This document shows, piece after piece, positions 33,828 through 42,765 of a stretch of 64,000 nt of DNA. The notes beneath the pieces were generated by a model. That model worked only from the letters and a program-made list of their open reading frames with translations, did no database searches and was not told the origin of the DNA. The stretch lies in assembly GCA_910585965.1 (NCBI GenBank), contig CAJUHH010000009.1, forward strand, positions 1 through 64,000, given 5' to 3'. How positions within the stretch are numbered: the stretch's first letter is position 1; every line of letters begins with the position of its first letter. The stretch comes from an uncultured Lachnospiraceae bacterium. Its GTDB lineage: Bacteria > Bacillota > Clostridia > Lachnospirales > Lachnospiraceae. Made by a program: the position numbers and the translations under genes.

Positions 33828-34136
33828 TTATTTCCCCGTAATTTTGTGAGCCAGTGCCATAATCTTATCTGCATTGCCCACCGCATAATCCAATGAAGGA
33901 ATTGCCGCTGCAGGGATCGATAATACCCCCTTTAATTCATCCAAGCGATAAGATACCTGAGGACCGATTAAAACGCAGTCATAATCTTTTTGATATCCAT
34001 CCACATTGTTTGTAATATCGCCTACCGGAACTGCGTTGATTGTCAATTCTTCTCCGGCGTTTGCACAATATTTTTCCATTTTTTTCATCAAAATACTGGT
34101 TGACAAACCAGCACCACATGCTAATAAAATTCGCAT
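33828..34136 (-). CDS. PTS lactose/cellobiose-class EIIB
   Basis: A 102-residue EIIB with phosphocysteine C7 in LLACGAGLSTSILMKKM. It passes phosphate from EIIA to the incoming sugar. AAGGAGG precedes the ATG. It lies 25 bp after EIIA and 23 bp before EIIC in one operon. Confidence 0.94.
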   Translation of the reverse strand: MRILLACGAGLSTSILMKKMEKYCANAGEELTINAVPVGDITNNVDGYQKDYDCVLIGPQVSYRLDELKGVLSIPAAAIPSLDYAVGNADKIMALAHKITGK

Positions 34137-34161
34137 TATTTTTTCCTCCTTGTGTTTACTT

Positions 34162-34464
34162 TTAAAATTCCTTATACATCTGAATCATTTCACCGATAAG
34201 TTCCTGTGCCAACATACTTGTCATTAAATGGTCCTGTGAGTGAACCAATAAAACATTCACTTCCGGCTTTTCACCGTTTGCCTCCGCAGCAAGCAGTTCT
34301 GTCTGTGCATTATGCGCTTTCACAGCTGCTTTTTTGCTTTCCTGCATCAAACGCTCCGCTTCTGCAAAATCCAATTTCTTTGCTGCCTGTAATGCCTGGA
34401 ATGCCATTGTCCTCGCGTCGCCCGAATGAGCAATTAAAGTCATTGCAATTACTTCTGTGTCCAT
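34162..34464 (-). CDS. PTS lactose/cellobiose-class EIIA
   Basis: A 100-residue EIIA of the helical lactose class, with phosphohistidine H75 in LLVHSQDHLMTS. It takes phosphate from HPr. The ATG at 34464 is chosen because AAGGAGG precedes it; 19 upstream codons are open but run through the promoter. It is the first gene of the PTS operon. Confidence 0.94.
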   Translation of the reverse strand: MDTEVIAMTLIAHSGDARTMAFQALQAAKKLDFAEAERLMQESKKAAVKAHNAQTELLAAEANGEKPEVNVLLVHSQDHLMTSMLAQELIGEMIQMYKEF

Positions 34465-34498
34465 TATTTCCCTCCTTATTATTTTTTCTTGTATCGCC

Positions 34499-34527
34499 AT
34501 TATAGTAATAAACGGCCGCATTCACAA
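34499..34527 (-). promoter_or_regulatory. Promoter of the PTS operon (sigma-A type)
   Basis: Minus strand TTGTGA (-35) and a perfect TATAAT (-10) with a 17-bp spacer, 35 bp upstream of EIIA. No GG-N10-GC sigma-54 signature is visible, which is odd beside a LevR-like regulator. Confidence 0.65.
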
Positions 34528-34874
34528 AACGGGTTTTTTTGTAAGAACTGCTGAATTTTATACATTAAACATGAAGATCATACATAAATCGTATACCCTT
34601 ATATGCGGTCCGAAGATTTCTCTATATACATTTCCTGTTTTTCTAATTTTATTGCAAAATATATCTGTATATTTTGCCATGGAATTCATACAGAAGAAGA
34701 AAAAAAGATACACAATATTTTTATATATTTTTTATCTCTGCATAAAGAAAGAGCAAATCTGTTTCCACCATACAGATTTGCTCCAGTTTTGTATCGGTAC
34801 ACACGAAAACCTTTTTCTGATTGGTTTGGTCAAAAAGCCGCCACCAATTGTATAAAGCAGTATTTTTCACTCAA
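34528..34874. other. AT-rich non-coding stretch between proB and the PTS operon
   Basis: About 350 bp without a credible gene. It holds the proB terminator at 34751-34783; the rest is AT-rich with scattered short ORFs lacking Shine-Dalgarno sequences and any family resemblance. Confidence 0.6.
34751..34783 (-). terminator. Terminator after proB
   Basis: An 11-bp perfect stem (GAGCAAATCTG with CAGATTTGCTC) and 11-nt loop, with a T-rich tail on the minus strand, about 90 bp after the proB stop. Confidence 0.75.
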
Positions 34875-35774
34875 TCATCCATGCATCTTCTCCACAAACT
34901 CCGGCAGGTCAAAATAAGTTTTTCCATTCCCTACAAACAAAGTGCCGATCTCCTGCCCGTCTAGGATACGATGCAATACTTTAATATCCCTGCTGTTTGC
35001 GATTACCATATCGATGTTGGAACTGGTAGCGATCTTTGCCGCAACCAATTTCGTATTCATTCCTCCTGTTCCCACATCGCTGCCGGTGGACGGTTTTCCC
35101 ATTTCCATCAACTCTTCGCTCAGATTCTCTACTACCCGGATAAACTCCGCATCCTTATTTTTCCTCGGATCATCCGTATAAAGGCCGTCGATATCCGAAA
35201 GCAGGATCAGAAGATCCGCTTCCACCAAAGCTGCCACAATAGCGGAAAGGCTGTCATTGTCCCCGAATTCAATCTCGTAAGTCGCGACAGTATCATTCTC
35301 ATTTACAATAGGAACCACCCCAAGCTTAAAGAGCTCTGAAAACGTATTATGCGCGTTATACCGATTCAGATTATCCACGATCGTATTTTTCGTCATCAAA
35401 ATCTGAGCCGCCACTTGGTTATATTCCGCAAAAATTTTTTGGTATATCATCATCAGCCTCGCCTGTCCCACCGCCGCGCAAGCCTGTTTTTCAGCAATCG
35501 TTTTCTCTCCGTGCCTGCCGCCGTCTTTCATATGCACTGCCTTTTTCCCGACAGCGATCGCTCCGGAAGTCACCAGCACTACATCCTTCCCCTTATTACG
35601 CATATCGCATAGCTCTCTGACGAGAACGTCCAATTTCGTATAATCCAGATCTCCTGTTTCCGGGTGCTGAAGCGAAGAAGAGCCGATCTTTACCACGATC
35701 CTCTTCTTATCTTTCAGCCTGTTCCGAAATTCTTCCCTGGCATTTATTTCTGCCATGGCATATATTTCTTCCAT
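34875..35774 (-). CDS. proB: Glutamate 5-kinase
   Basis: ProB phosphorylates glutamate in the first step of proline synthesis. The amino-acid-kinase fold is complete: RIVVKIGSSSL, LVTSGAIAVGKKAV, VNENDTVATYEIEFGDNDSLSA, LLSDIDGLYTDDP and GTGGMNTKLVAA. The C-terminal PUA domain of the E. coli enzyme is absent, giving about 300 residues. The start is taken at MEEIYAMAEIN; MAEIN at 35756 is possible, and the longer frame to 35879 is out of family. It overlaps the preceding flavoprotein by about 30 bp. proA does not follow. Confidence 0.94.
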   Translation of the reverse strand: MEEIYAMAEINAREEFRNRLKDKKRIVVKIGSSSLQHPETGDLDYTKLDVLVRELCDMRNKGKDVVLVTSGAIAVGKKAVHMKDGGRHGEKTIAEKQACAAVGQARLMMIYQKIFAEYNQVAAQILMTKNTIVDNLNRYNAHNTFSELFKLGVVPIVNENDTVATYEIEFGDNDSLSAIVAALVEADLLILLSDIDGLYTDDPRKNKDAEFIRVVENLSEELMEMGKPSTGSDVGTGGMNTKLVAAKIATSSNIDMVIANSRDIKVLHRILDGQEIGTLFVGNGKTYFDLPEFVEKMHG

Positions 35775-37483
35775 GTATATCCAAACGCTCCTCTCTGTTT
35801 CGCAATCTGTTCTGCTGTACGAATGCCATCCATAGCTGCCGACATGATGCCGCCCGCATAGCCCGCGCCTTCCCCGCATGGATACAGCCCGGCGATCTCC
35901 GACTCGCCTTTGTCATCCCTATGGATACGTACCGGGGACGATGTCCTGCTTTCTACGCCGGATAAGATCACTTTCTCTCCGGCAAAGCCCGGTATCTTTC
36001 TGTTAAAATACTCCATTCCTTCCACAAAAGCCCGGTTCAGAGCATCGGGCAAAATATCATGGACTTTTCCAAACTTCCACATTCCTTTCATTTGAGGGGA
36101 AATCCGCCCATAAAAAGGTTCCTCTCCCCCTTGTCCTTGGCTCTTCCACCCGCTTTCGCCATCCCGGCTCCCATCAGGGGGATTTTCCGCTTTCTCCAGA
36201 ACCGCCCGTTTAAAATCCCCATAATATTCTACGGGAATGCTTCCTTCCCCAATCTTATAAGCTTTCTCTTCCAACATCCGCTGGAATTCGATTCCTCCCA
36301 ACGGGCCAAAACCTCCATAGTCTTTTTCACTCACCGAAACAATAATCGCGCTGTTGGCATTCTCTCCTTCCCTGGCGCTGTAGCTCATGCCGTTTACCGC
36401 CAGCCTGCCTTCTTCGGAAGAAGCGTTTACCACATAACCGCCCGGACACATGCAAAAAGAATAGACTCCCCGTCCTTCCTTTGTTTGTGCCGTCACTTTA
36501 TAAGAAGCCGGAGGCAGGATTTTCGGATATTCCCTTCCATACTGGGACTGGTCAATCAGATTCTGCGGATGTTCCACCCGCAGTCCTACCGCAAATGCCT
36601 TTGCTTCCATCGGCACTTTGTTCCGATGCAGCATCTCGAAAGTATCCCTGGCGCTGTGTCCGATCGCCAATACTACCGTATCCGTTTCGATTCTTTCTTC
36701 CACAAAATGTTCTTCCCCGTCCGCATTCCCCCTGATCCGTTTTCTTATTTCCAGCCCTTTGACCTTTCCTTCCTCTATGTATAAATCCGTCATTTTTGTA
36801 TCAAAGCGCACTTCCCCGCCGTTTGCTATAATGACATCCCGCATATTCTTTACCACTTTTGCTAAAATATCCGTACCTATATGCGGTTTCCCGTCATACA
36901 AAATATGTTCCGGCGCGCCTGCGGATACAAAAATAGATAAAACCTCTTTATTCCTTCCATCCTTATCTTTTACCAGCGTATTCAATTTGCCATCCGAAAA
37001 GGTACCGGCTCCCCCTTCTCCAAACTGCACGTTGCACTCCGTATCCAGCTGGCCCGTTTTCCAAAATTCCTCCACTTGCCTGCACCTTTGCTCCACTTCC
37101 ATCCCCCGTTCCAACAAAATAGGCCGATAACCGTGAGTGGCCAACATATACCCGCAAAACAGCCCTGCAGGGCCTGTACCTACAATTACCGGCCTATGTT
37201 CCATACTCTTTGTCCCGGAAGACGGAAAACAATAACGCACTGGCTCTACTATGCTGACCTGCCCTCCCTTTACCCTCTTCACCACATCCTGCTCTTTCAA
37301 ACCGCCCACATCCACCGTATAAGAATAGAAAATATCCGGCTTTTTCCTCGCATCGATCGAACGCTTCACGATTTCAAAGGTAAAAGTCTCATTTCTTTTC
37401 AGCCGGAGCAGTTTTCTGATTTTATCTTCCAGCAGTTCCCCCTCCCGTTCTGCCCTTATTTTGATTTGATTGATCCGAATCAT
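35744..37483 (-). CDS. NAD(P)/FAD-dependent oxidoreductase (large, unknown substrate)
   Basis: A flavoprotein of about 579 residues of a type widespread in Clostridia. An N-terminal small domain (1-90, MIRINQIKIRAEREG) precedes the FAD-binding Rossmann fold VIVGTGPAGLFCGYMLA, and the end has LYPCGEGAGYAGGIMSAAMDG. The start at 37483 overlaps the upstream stop by 4 bp (ATGA type) and has a purine-rich Shine-Dalgarno. The substrate is unknown. Near residue 465 there is a low-complexity Gly/Ser/Gln stretch that looks like a variable loop. Confidence 0.85.
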   Translation of the reverse strand: MIRINQIKIRAEREGELLEDKIRKLLRLKRNETFTFEIVKRSIDARKKPDIFYSYTVDVGGLKEQDVVKRVKGGQVSIVEPVRYCFPSSGTKSMEHRPVIVGTGPAGLFCGYMLATHGYRPILLERGMEVEQRCRQVEEFWKTGQLDTECNVQFGEGGAGTFSDGKLNTLVKDKDGRNKEVLSIFVSAGAPEHILYDGKPHIGTDILAKVVKNMRDVIIANGGEVRFDTKMTDLYIEEGKVKGLEIRKRIRGNADGEEHFVEERIETDTVVLAIGHSARDTFEMLHRNKVPMEAKAFAVGLRVEHPQNLIDQSQYGREYPKILPPASYKVTAQTKEGRGVYSFCMCPGGYVVNASSEEGRLAVNGMSYSAREGENANSAIIVSVSEKDYGGFGPLGGIEFQRMLEEKAYKIGEGSIPVEYYGDFKRAVLEKAENPPDGSRDGESGWKSQGQGGEEPFYGRISPQMKGMWKFGKVHDILPDALNRAFVEGMEYFNRKIPGFAGEKVILSGVESRTSSPVRIHRDDKGESEIAGLYPCGEGAGYAGGIMSAAMDGIRTAEQIAKQRGAFGYTWKKYMPWQK

Positions 37484-38772
37484 TCCTGCTTCCCCCTGTT
37501 TCTCTTTCCCAATTTCGTATCGCGCTGCCGACCATACGCCGCAGCGCTCCTCCCTGCAATATATCCGCTGGTCCAAGCCCATTGCAGATTATAACCCCCG
37601 CACCTTCCGTCCACGTCCAGCAATTCTCCTGCAAAAAATATCCCAGGAACCTTTTGGGATTCCAGCCCCTGCGTCACCTCATCCAAATCCACGCCCCCTG
37701 CCGTTACCTGGGCATGTTCAAAGGAATTAGCCGCGTAAATATGTACCCACAGTTCTTTATAAGAATGCAGCAGCTCCCTCAGCTTCTTCTCTCCTAGCTC
37801 TCCTGCCTCATCTCCCGGCCTATGCCCGGCTTCTTTTATTATCATCAGATTAATCTTTTTATTGGCAAGTCCGACCAAAAATTCTTCTAATGTCCTTCCG
37901 GGCGCGTTTCCCATCCTGCACATACACATTTCCTCAAATTCCTGCCTGTCCATCTGCGGAAGCAGATCAATGGATGCTGCCGCCCGTTTCCCCTGGTCTA
38001 CTAAATATGCCGCCTGGCGGCTCATCTGGAAAACCGGGATGCCCGATATGCCATAATCCGTAAATTGCAGTTCTCCTTCCTCTTCCTGCACAAATCTTCT
38101 TCCACCGACCCTTTTTACCTCATACAGCCCGATCCTCGCCCAGCACCTGACCCCTGCGGTTATTTTCAGGAAACTGTCCTTACACCTTAACTGAACCAGC
38201 GCCGGAACTGCCGGTACAATATGATGCCCCATCTTCCCCGCCAAAGCAAACCCGCTCCCGTCCGAGCCGGTTTTCGGCGCCGCGCATCCGCCGCATGCGA
38301 GTATCACTGCATCATATGTTTTTTCCCCCCCATCGGGGCATATGATGAAAAATCCTTTTCTGCCTCCATCAGCTATCCCAATCTTCTCCACATCGACACC
38401 AAGTTCTGTTTCCACTCCACTCCGCTTCATTTCCAGCCGCAATATATCCAGCACTGCGGATGCCTGTTCCGGCCATGGATAAAGATATCCCCCCTTATCC
38501 TTCACCAGCATCCCGGCCTTCCTGAAAAAATCCACCGCATCCTCTACCGAAAACTGGTCAAAATATCCCTTCAATTTTTCCCAGTTCCCATAATAATGCT
38601 GTTTGCCAAAGTCCCGGTTGGAAAAATTGCACTTCCCGTTTCCAGTGGCCAATATCTTTTTTCCTACCCTGTCATTTTTTTCATATACGGTTACTTCCGC
38701 GCCAAGCCTAGCCGCCGTTATCGCCGCCATCATCCCCGACGCGCCCCCGCCGATTACTGCCACCCTTCCCAC
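37480..38772 (-). CDS. HI0933/BaiN-type flavoprotein
   Basis: A flavoprotein of about 430 residues of the HI0933 type, with RVAVIGGGASGMMAAITAARLG (FAD site), ILATGNGKCNFSN (family signature) and VTAGGVDLDEVTQGLES near the end. BaiN, a member from bile-acid-converting Clostridium, reduces 3-oxo-Delta4 bile acids, but most members are uncharacterised, so no bile-acid role is claimed. The GTG at 38772 has a perfect AGGAGG eight bases upstream; ATGs further upstream lack one. Confidence 0.88.
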   Translation of the reverse strand: MGRVAVIGGGASGMMAAITAARLGAEVTVYEKNDRVGKKILATGNGKCNFSNRDFGKQHYYGNWEKLKGYFDQFSVEDAVDFFRKAGMLVKDKGGYLYPWPEQASAVLDILRLEMKRSGVETELGVDVEKIGIADGGRKGFFIICPDGGEKTYDAVILACGGCAAPKTGSDGSGFALAGKMGHHIVPAVPALVQLRCKDSFLKITAGVRCWARIGLYEVKRVGGRRFVQEEEGELQFTDYGISGIPVFQMSRQAAYLVDQGKRAAASIDLLPQMDRQEFEEMCMCRMGNAPGRTLEEFLVGLANKKINLMIIKEAGHRPGDEAGELGEKKLRELLHSYKELWVHIYAANSFEHAQVTAGGVDLDEVTQGLESQKVPGIFFAGELLDVDGRCGGYNLQWAWTSGYIAGRSAAAYGRQRDTKLGKRNRGKQE

Positions 38773-38843
38773 CGTTCGTTCCTCCTGCCAAAACACTGGT
38801 GTTATCATACCACACCCCATATTCCATGACAAGCGCATCTTAC

Positions 38844-39476
38844 CTAGCTGGAATAAGACTCCAGAAAATTATAAAGCTCCTCCTCCGTAGCCACATACTT
38901 ATTCTGTATAATCTCCTGCTTCAGCGCATCCGGCAGGGAATCCAGCGTAATATTCGTATTCATATAAACCGTCTTCAAATCGTCGCAATATACCACCACG
39001 TAATTTTTCTCGTTCACCAGATAAAAACTCGTGCATATTTCCTTGAAAATGTAGCTCTTGCGAATGACCACCCTTTCTTTGGAAAAGGAAACTACCTCCA
39101 CGCTGACAAAACCGAGTTCCTGGTCCTTCAGCGACGGGGATTGCTGGTAGAGTTCCATTTCTTTTACAAACCGCTGCCGGTTCATACCGATATATTTATC
39201 CGGTGTCTTCCATTTTGTTTCCACTGAAGTCCCCTTCTGCAGATCCACTTCTTCAATAATATATTGGGTATCGGCGCTGATCACCTGTTCATCCTCCAAA
39301 ACGGTCGGAATCACCTGGGGTTCCCCTTCTGCGGCAGCGCTTTTCTCCTCCATTTCCACCTGCCGGAATTTCCCCGGATAAAATTCCTCCTCTAATTTCA
39401 TATGGGAATAAAAACCGAAAGCATACATTCCCATAGGCATAATAAAAAAAAGACTGATACGTTTTACAAATTTCAT
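38844..39476 (-). CDS. BofC-like anchored protein
   Basis: A 210-residue protein with an N-terminal membrane anchor (6-22). The C-terminal 60 residues (YLVNEKNYVVVYCDD, then ITLDSLPDALKQEI and ELYNFLESYSS) resemble the C-terminal domain of BofC, a forespore protein that restrains sigma-K processing in Bacillus. The match is in pattern only. The extracytoplasmic location and the nearby spore-related genes fit, but a different role is possible. It is separated from the BaiN-like gene by about 70 bp. Confidence 0.55.
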   Translation of the reverse strand: MKFVKRISLFFIMPMGMYAFGFYSHMKLEEEFYPGKFRQVEMEEKSAAAEGEPQVIPTVLEDEQVISADTQYIIEEVDLQKGTSVETKWKTPDKYIGMNRQRFVKEMELYQQSPSLKDQELGFVSVEVVSFSKERVVIRKSYIFKEICTSFYLVNEKNYVVVYCDDLKTVYMNTNITLDSLPDALKQEIIQNKYVATEEELYNFLESYSS

Positions 39477-39551
39477 GGCACTCTCTCCTTTGTAAACAGT
39501 ATCAGCCAGATTTTATGAAATTATTCGCCAAAGTATCCCAATTCAGGAACC

Positions 39552-41201
39552 TTATAACAGATGAACTCTTTCCGCCAGAACAACAATGACTCTGCCGCCT
39601 GGCATTTCTTCCAGCTCATCTTCCCGGATTCCGCGCAATACAATCATTAATACGATGTAAATCAATATACATACGATAATACAAACCAGAAACGTAGCTA
39701 TTCCTCCAGCCCATGAAATCATTACCTTGCAAAGAAGCATTCCCACAAGGCCGGATGCCGCCGATGCCGCTGCCGTCACTCCGAATGTGCGTATCCATTC
39801 GGGAGAATACTGCATATACTGCACGGCCCCGACAAAGCCCGTGACACAGACTACCAGCCAGAAAACCATCAAGCCCAGAGCCACGGCCACGATCCCCAGC
39901 TTTGTGGTACTGATCAGAATAAATAAAAATACAAGATGTATTAAAAAGGCTGCCAGGCCGCCCAGAATCACCATTCTGATCTTGCGTATCCTCTGCATCA
40001 AAAGCATAAGGAAATATCCAAAAGTAAAAAATACGATCACCCCGGAACCTGTCTGCAATAACTTCACCGCCGTATCCTGGTCGCCTTTAAATAACATGCC
40101 AACGATCGGTTTTGCCAGCACAGCCACCCATACGGCACAGGGAATCGTCAAAACGGCCAGATTATGCACCGCGCTTCCTATGCGGTATTTCACTTCCCCA
40201 TATTCCTGCTTATCATACATTTGCGCAATCCTCGGTATGGCAGAAATGGCCGCCATAGTACAGAGAATTGCCACGATCCCTGTCACCACACTGTATTTTC
40301 CATAATACACACCCCAATGGGCTACCCGGATGCTTCCCTTTTCCTGCTTATTCATCACATAATTGAAAACCCTCTGGTCGGCCAGATTATGGATATTATA
40401 AAGCAGGGCGCAAACCATATAGGGCAGGGCTGCGGAAAAAAATGTGGAAATAACCTGTCCGTTGGATTCCACATACTTCGCCGTATCCCCCATCACCTGC
40501 TGCTTGAAAGTCCCTGCATAGATCAGCCGGATCAGCAGCATGTGAAGAATGGCAACTCCGCATGCAATACATACCCCGATGGAAGCCCCCATCGCTCCGT
40601 AAGCTGCTGCGTATTCCGTATCCCTGAGCAGCGCGGCCACTTTTTCTCCATAAGAAAATAATGCGGCAGCCAAAAGAAGCCCTGCTACAAACATGATGAA
40701 TTTTTCCAACAGCCGGGAATGCACAGTAGGCATCATAGCGCCCATTCCCTGCAAATAGCCCCGCATTACTCCCAACAGCCCGGACAAAAGAATCGCAGGA
40801 GCTATTGCGGCGATAGCCAGATACCCTCTATATTCCAGTATAAATGTCTGGGCAATAAACTCCGAAAAGAAGAATACAAACAACGCAGCCAAAACACTGA
40901 TCAATACGGTAAAAACCAGGGCGCTTTGATATATTTTCCTGGCACTCTTATACATATCCCTTTTCGCCCTGTACTTTACTAAGATCGCCACGGCTTTTGA
41001 AATCCCATAGCACATCACTGCGCTGGACAGCGCGAATATTTCCATCGCTGCGGCAAAAAAACCAATTCCTTTATCCCCGATCATACGCGACAAAGGAATG
41101 CGAAACACAAATCCGATCAGCCAGGCCATCAATCCGACGCCCAGCACCCAATCCCTTCTTCTTCCCTTGCCTGTCTTTTTTACTTTTGTATTCTGTATCA
41201 T
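39552..41201 (-). CDS. MATE/MVF-superfamily flippase (SpoVB/MurJ-like)
   Basis: A 549-residue polytopic protein with about 14 membrane helices and the starting pattern LGVGLMAWLIGFVFRIPLSRMIGDKGIGFFAAA of the polysaccharide-export/SpoVB group. Members flip lipid-linked sugars, including lipid II, across the membrane. Its position in a string of sporulation-linked genes makes a spore-cortex role plausible, but a general flippase is equally possible. It starts 21 bp after the ybeY stop. Confidence 0.85.
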   Translation of the reverse strand: MIQNTKVKKTGKGRRRDWVLGVGLMAWLIGFVFRIPLSRMIGDKGIGFFAAAMEIFALSSAVMCYGISKAVAILVKYRAKRDMYKSARKIYQSALVFTVLISVLAALFVFFFSEFIAQTFILEYRGYLAIAAIAPAILLSGLLGVMRGYLQGMGAMMPTVHSRLLEKFIMFVAGLLLAAALFSYGEKVAALLRDTEYAAAYGAMGASIGVCIACGVAILHMLLIRLIYAGTFKQQVMGDTAKYVESNGQVISTFFSAALPYMVCALLYNIHNLADQRVFNYVMNKQEKGSIRVAHWGVYYGKYSVVTGIVAILCTMAAISAIPRIAQMYDKQEYGEVKYRIGSAVHNLAVLTIPCAVWVAVLAKPIVGMLFKGDQDTAVKLLQTGSGVIVFFTFGYFLMLLMQRIRKIRMVILGGLAAFLIHLVFLFILISTTKLGIVAVALGLMVFWLVVCVTGFVGAVQYMQYSPEWIRTFGVTAAASAASGLVGMLLCKVMISWAGGIATFLVCIIVCILIYIVLMIVLRGIREDELEEMPGGRVIVVLAERVHLL

Positions 41202-41222
41202 ATCCTATTGTTCCTTATTTGC

Positions 41223-41726
41223 TTATTTCTCCCGGGTAATCCCCAGCTTCTCCAATATATTCCGCTGCTTCTCCTCCATCTCGCCGGCATCTGCCTCTTC
41301 CATATGGTCATACCCGCACAGATGCAGCATACTGTGCGTCACCAGAAAAGCAAACTCCCTCAGCTGGCTGTGTCCATAACATTCCGCTTGTTCTTTTATT
41401 TTATCTACGGACAAGATAATATCTCCAAGCAACAGTTCCCCGCTGTCCGGGTCAAAGTAATCTGCCTCGGCTTCCTCCACTTTCGAAAAATCGGAAGGCT
41501 GTCCATATGCAATATTCGGAAAAGAAAGCACATCCGTCGCCCGGTCTATTCCCCGGTACTCCCTGTTATATTCCCTGATCCCCTCGTCATCCGTCAACAG
41601 CACATTTACCGATGCCTCGTAAGGGCAGCCTTCCGCCTCCAGTACAGCCTCCATGACCTGGCTGACCAGTCTCTGCTCATCAAAGGAAAAATCGGTATCT
41701 GTTTCGTTTTCCACATAGGAAGTCAT
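41223..41726 (-). CDS. ybeY: Endoribonuclease YbeY (rRNA maturation)
   Basis: YbeY is a zinc RNase acting in 16S rRNA 3' maturation and ribosome quality control. The metal motif H-x3-H-x5-H is present in VTHSMLHLCGYDHM, with LLGDIILSVDK before it. Length 167 is normal. It overlaps phoH by 4 bp (ATGA), the standard arrangement. Confidence 0.95.
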   Translation of the reverse strand: MTSYVENETDTDFSFDEQRLVSQVMEAVLEAEGCPYEASVNVLLTDDEGIREYNREYRGIDRATDVLSFPNIAYGQPSDFSKVEEAEADYFDPDSGELLLGDIILSVDKIKEQAECYGHSQLREFAFLVTHSMLHLCGYDHMEEADAGEMEEKQRNILEKLGITREK

Positions 41727-42742
41727 GATCTATGCCCCTTTCTCCTGCCCTCTTTCTCTTTTGTCCGTCTCTGTCGCTTCTCCGCCGCCTTCTCATAATC
41801 TTCATATGCCATAACAATCTTCTGCACCAGCGGATGTCTTACCACATCTTTGCTGGTCAGGCTGCAAAAAGCAATATCCTCGATTCTGCCAAGCACCTGG
41901 ATCGCCACGTCCAGCCCCGACTTCGTCCCTGGCATCAGATCCTTCTGGGATCTGTCTCCAGTCACGACCACTTTGGAGCCAAAACCGATACGGGTTAAGA
42001 ACATTTTCATCTGCGCCGGCGTAGTATTTTGCGCTTCGTCCAGAATGATAAAAGCATTATCCAGCGTCCGTCCCCTCATATATGCCAGAGGAGCTACCTC
42101 GATCAGACCTTTTTCCATATTTTTTGCAAAGCTTTCCGCCCCCATAATCTGGTACAAAGCATCATACAGCGGCCTCAAATAAGGATCCACTTTGCTCTGC
42201 AGATCGCCCGGCAAAAAACCCAGCTTTTCCCCGGCTTCAATGGCGGGCCTTGTCAAAATGATCCTTCCCACCTCTTCCCGCTTAAATGCGGTAATTGCCA
42301 TCGCCATTGCGAGATAGGTTTTCCCCGTTCCGGCAGGACCCAGCCCAAAGACAATCATATGATCCCTGATCGCATCCACATATTGCTTCTGCCCGAGCGT
42401 TTTCGGTTTGACCGGTTTCCCAAGAATGGTATGGCATATACAATCTTTATCTATTTCAACCAGAGCGTCTTCTTGATTTTCCATTTCCATCATAATCGCA
42501 TAATTTACATTCTGTTCCTGAATGATATTTCCTCTCTCCGATAGTTCTGCCAGCTGGCGGACGATGCTCCCTGCCCGTCCTACCGCCGCTGCCTTTCCGG
42601 TTATCTTCACAACCCCGTCCCTGTTTACAATCGTCACCTTGCAATCATTTTCTATCTTTCGGATATAATGATCATGGGCTCCGAAAATATTCTGCATATG
42701 CTCCGCCGGAACATCGATCCGGCTTTCCACCCAATCTTCCAC
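41723..42742 (-). CDS. phoH: PhoH family ATPase
   Basis: A PhoH/YbeZ P-loop ATPase that accompanies YbeY. Walker A is FGLGPAGTGKTYLAMAMA, Walker B is FIILDEAQNTTPAQMKMFLTR, and GSKVVVTGDRSQKD follows. A KH-like region lies before the ATPase. The GTG at 42742 (VEDWVESRIDVPAEHM) with AGGGG upstream gives about 339 residues, the family length; the open frame to 42907 lies inside yqfD and is very basic. Confidence 0.94.
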   Translation of the reverse strand: MEDWVESRIDVPAEHMQNIFGAHDHYIRKIENDCKVTIVNRDGVVKITGKAAAVGRAGSIVRQLAELSERGNIIQEQNVNYAIMMEMENQEDALVEIDKDCICHTILGKPVKPKTLGQKQYVDAIRDHMIVFGLGPAGTGKTYLAMAMAITAFKREEVGRIILTRPAIEAGEKLGFLPGDLQSKVDPYLRPLYDALYQIMGAESFAKNMEKGLIEVAPLAYMRGRTLDNAFIILDEAQNTTPAQMKMFLTRIGFGSKVVVTGDRSQKDLMPGTKSGLDVAIQVLGRIEDIAFCSLTSKDVVRHPLVQKIVMAYEDYEKAAEKRQRRTKEKEGRRKGHRS

Positions 42743-42765
42743 TGAAAAAACCCCTGCCTGTACTG

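Noticed and set aside
34457..34855. A 132-codon plus-strand ORF in the proB-EIIA gap
   Set aside because: AT-rich low-complexity frame running through a promoter and a terminator, without Shine-Dalgarno or family resemblance.
37480..38772. Bile-acid 3-oxo reductase (baiN) as a specific function
   Set aside because: The HI0933-type family is broad and no other bai gene lies near, so only the family level is claimed.
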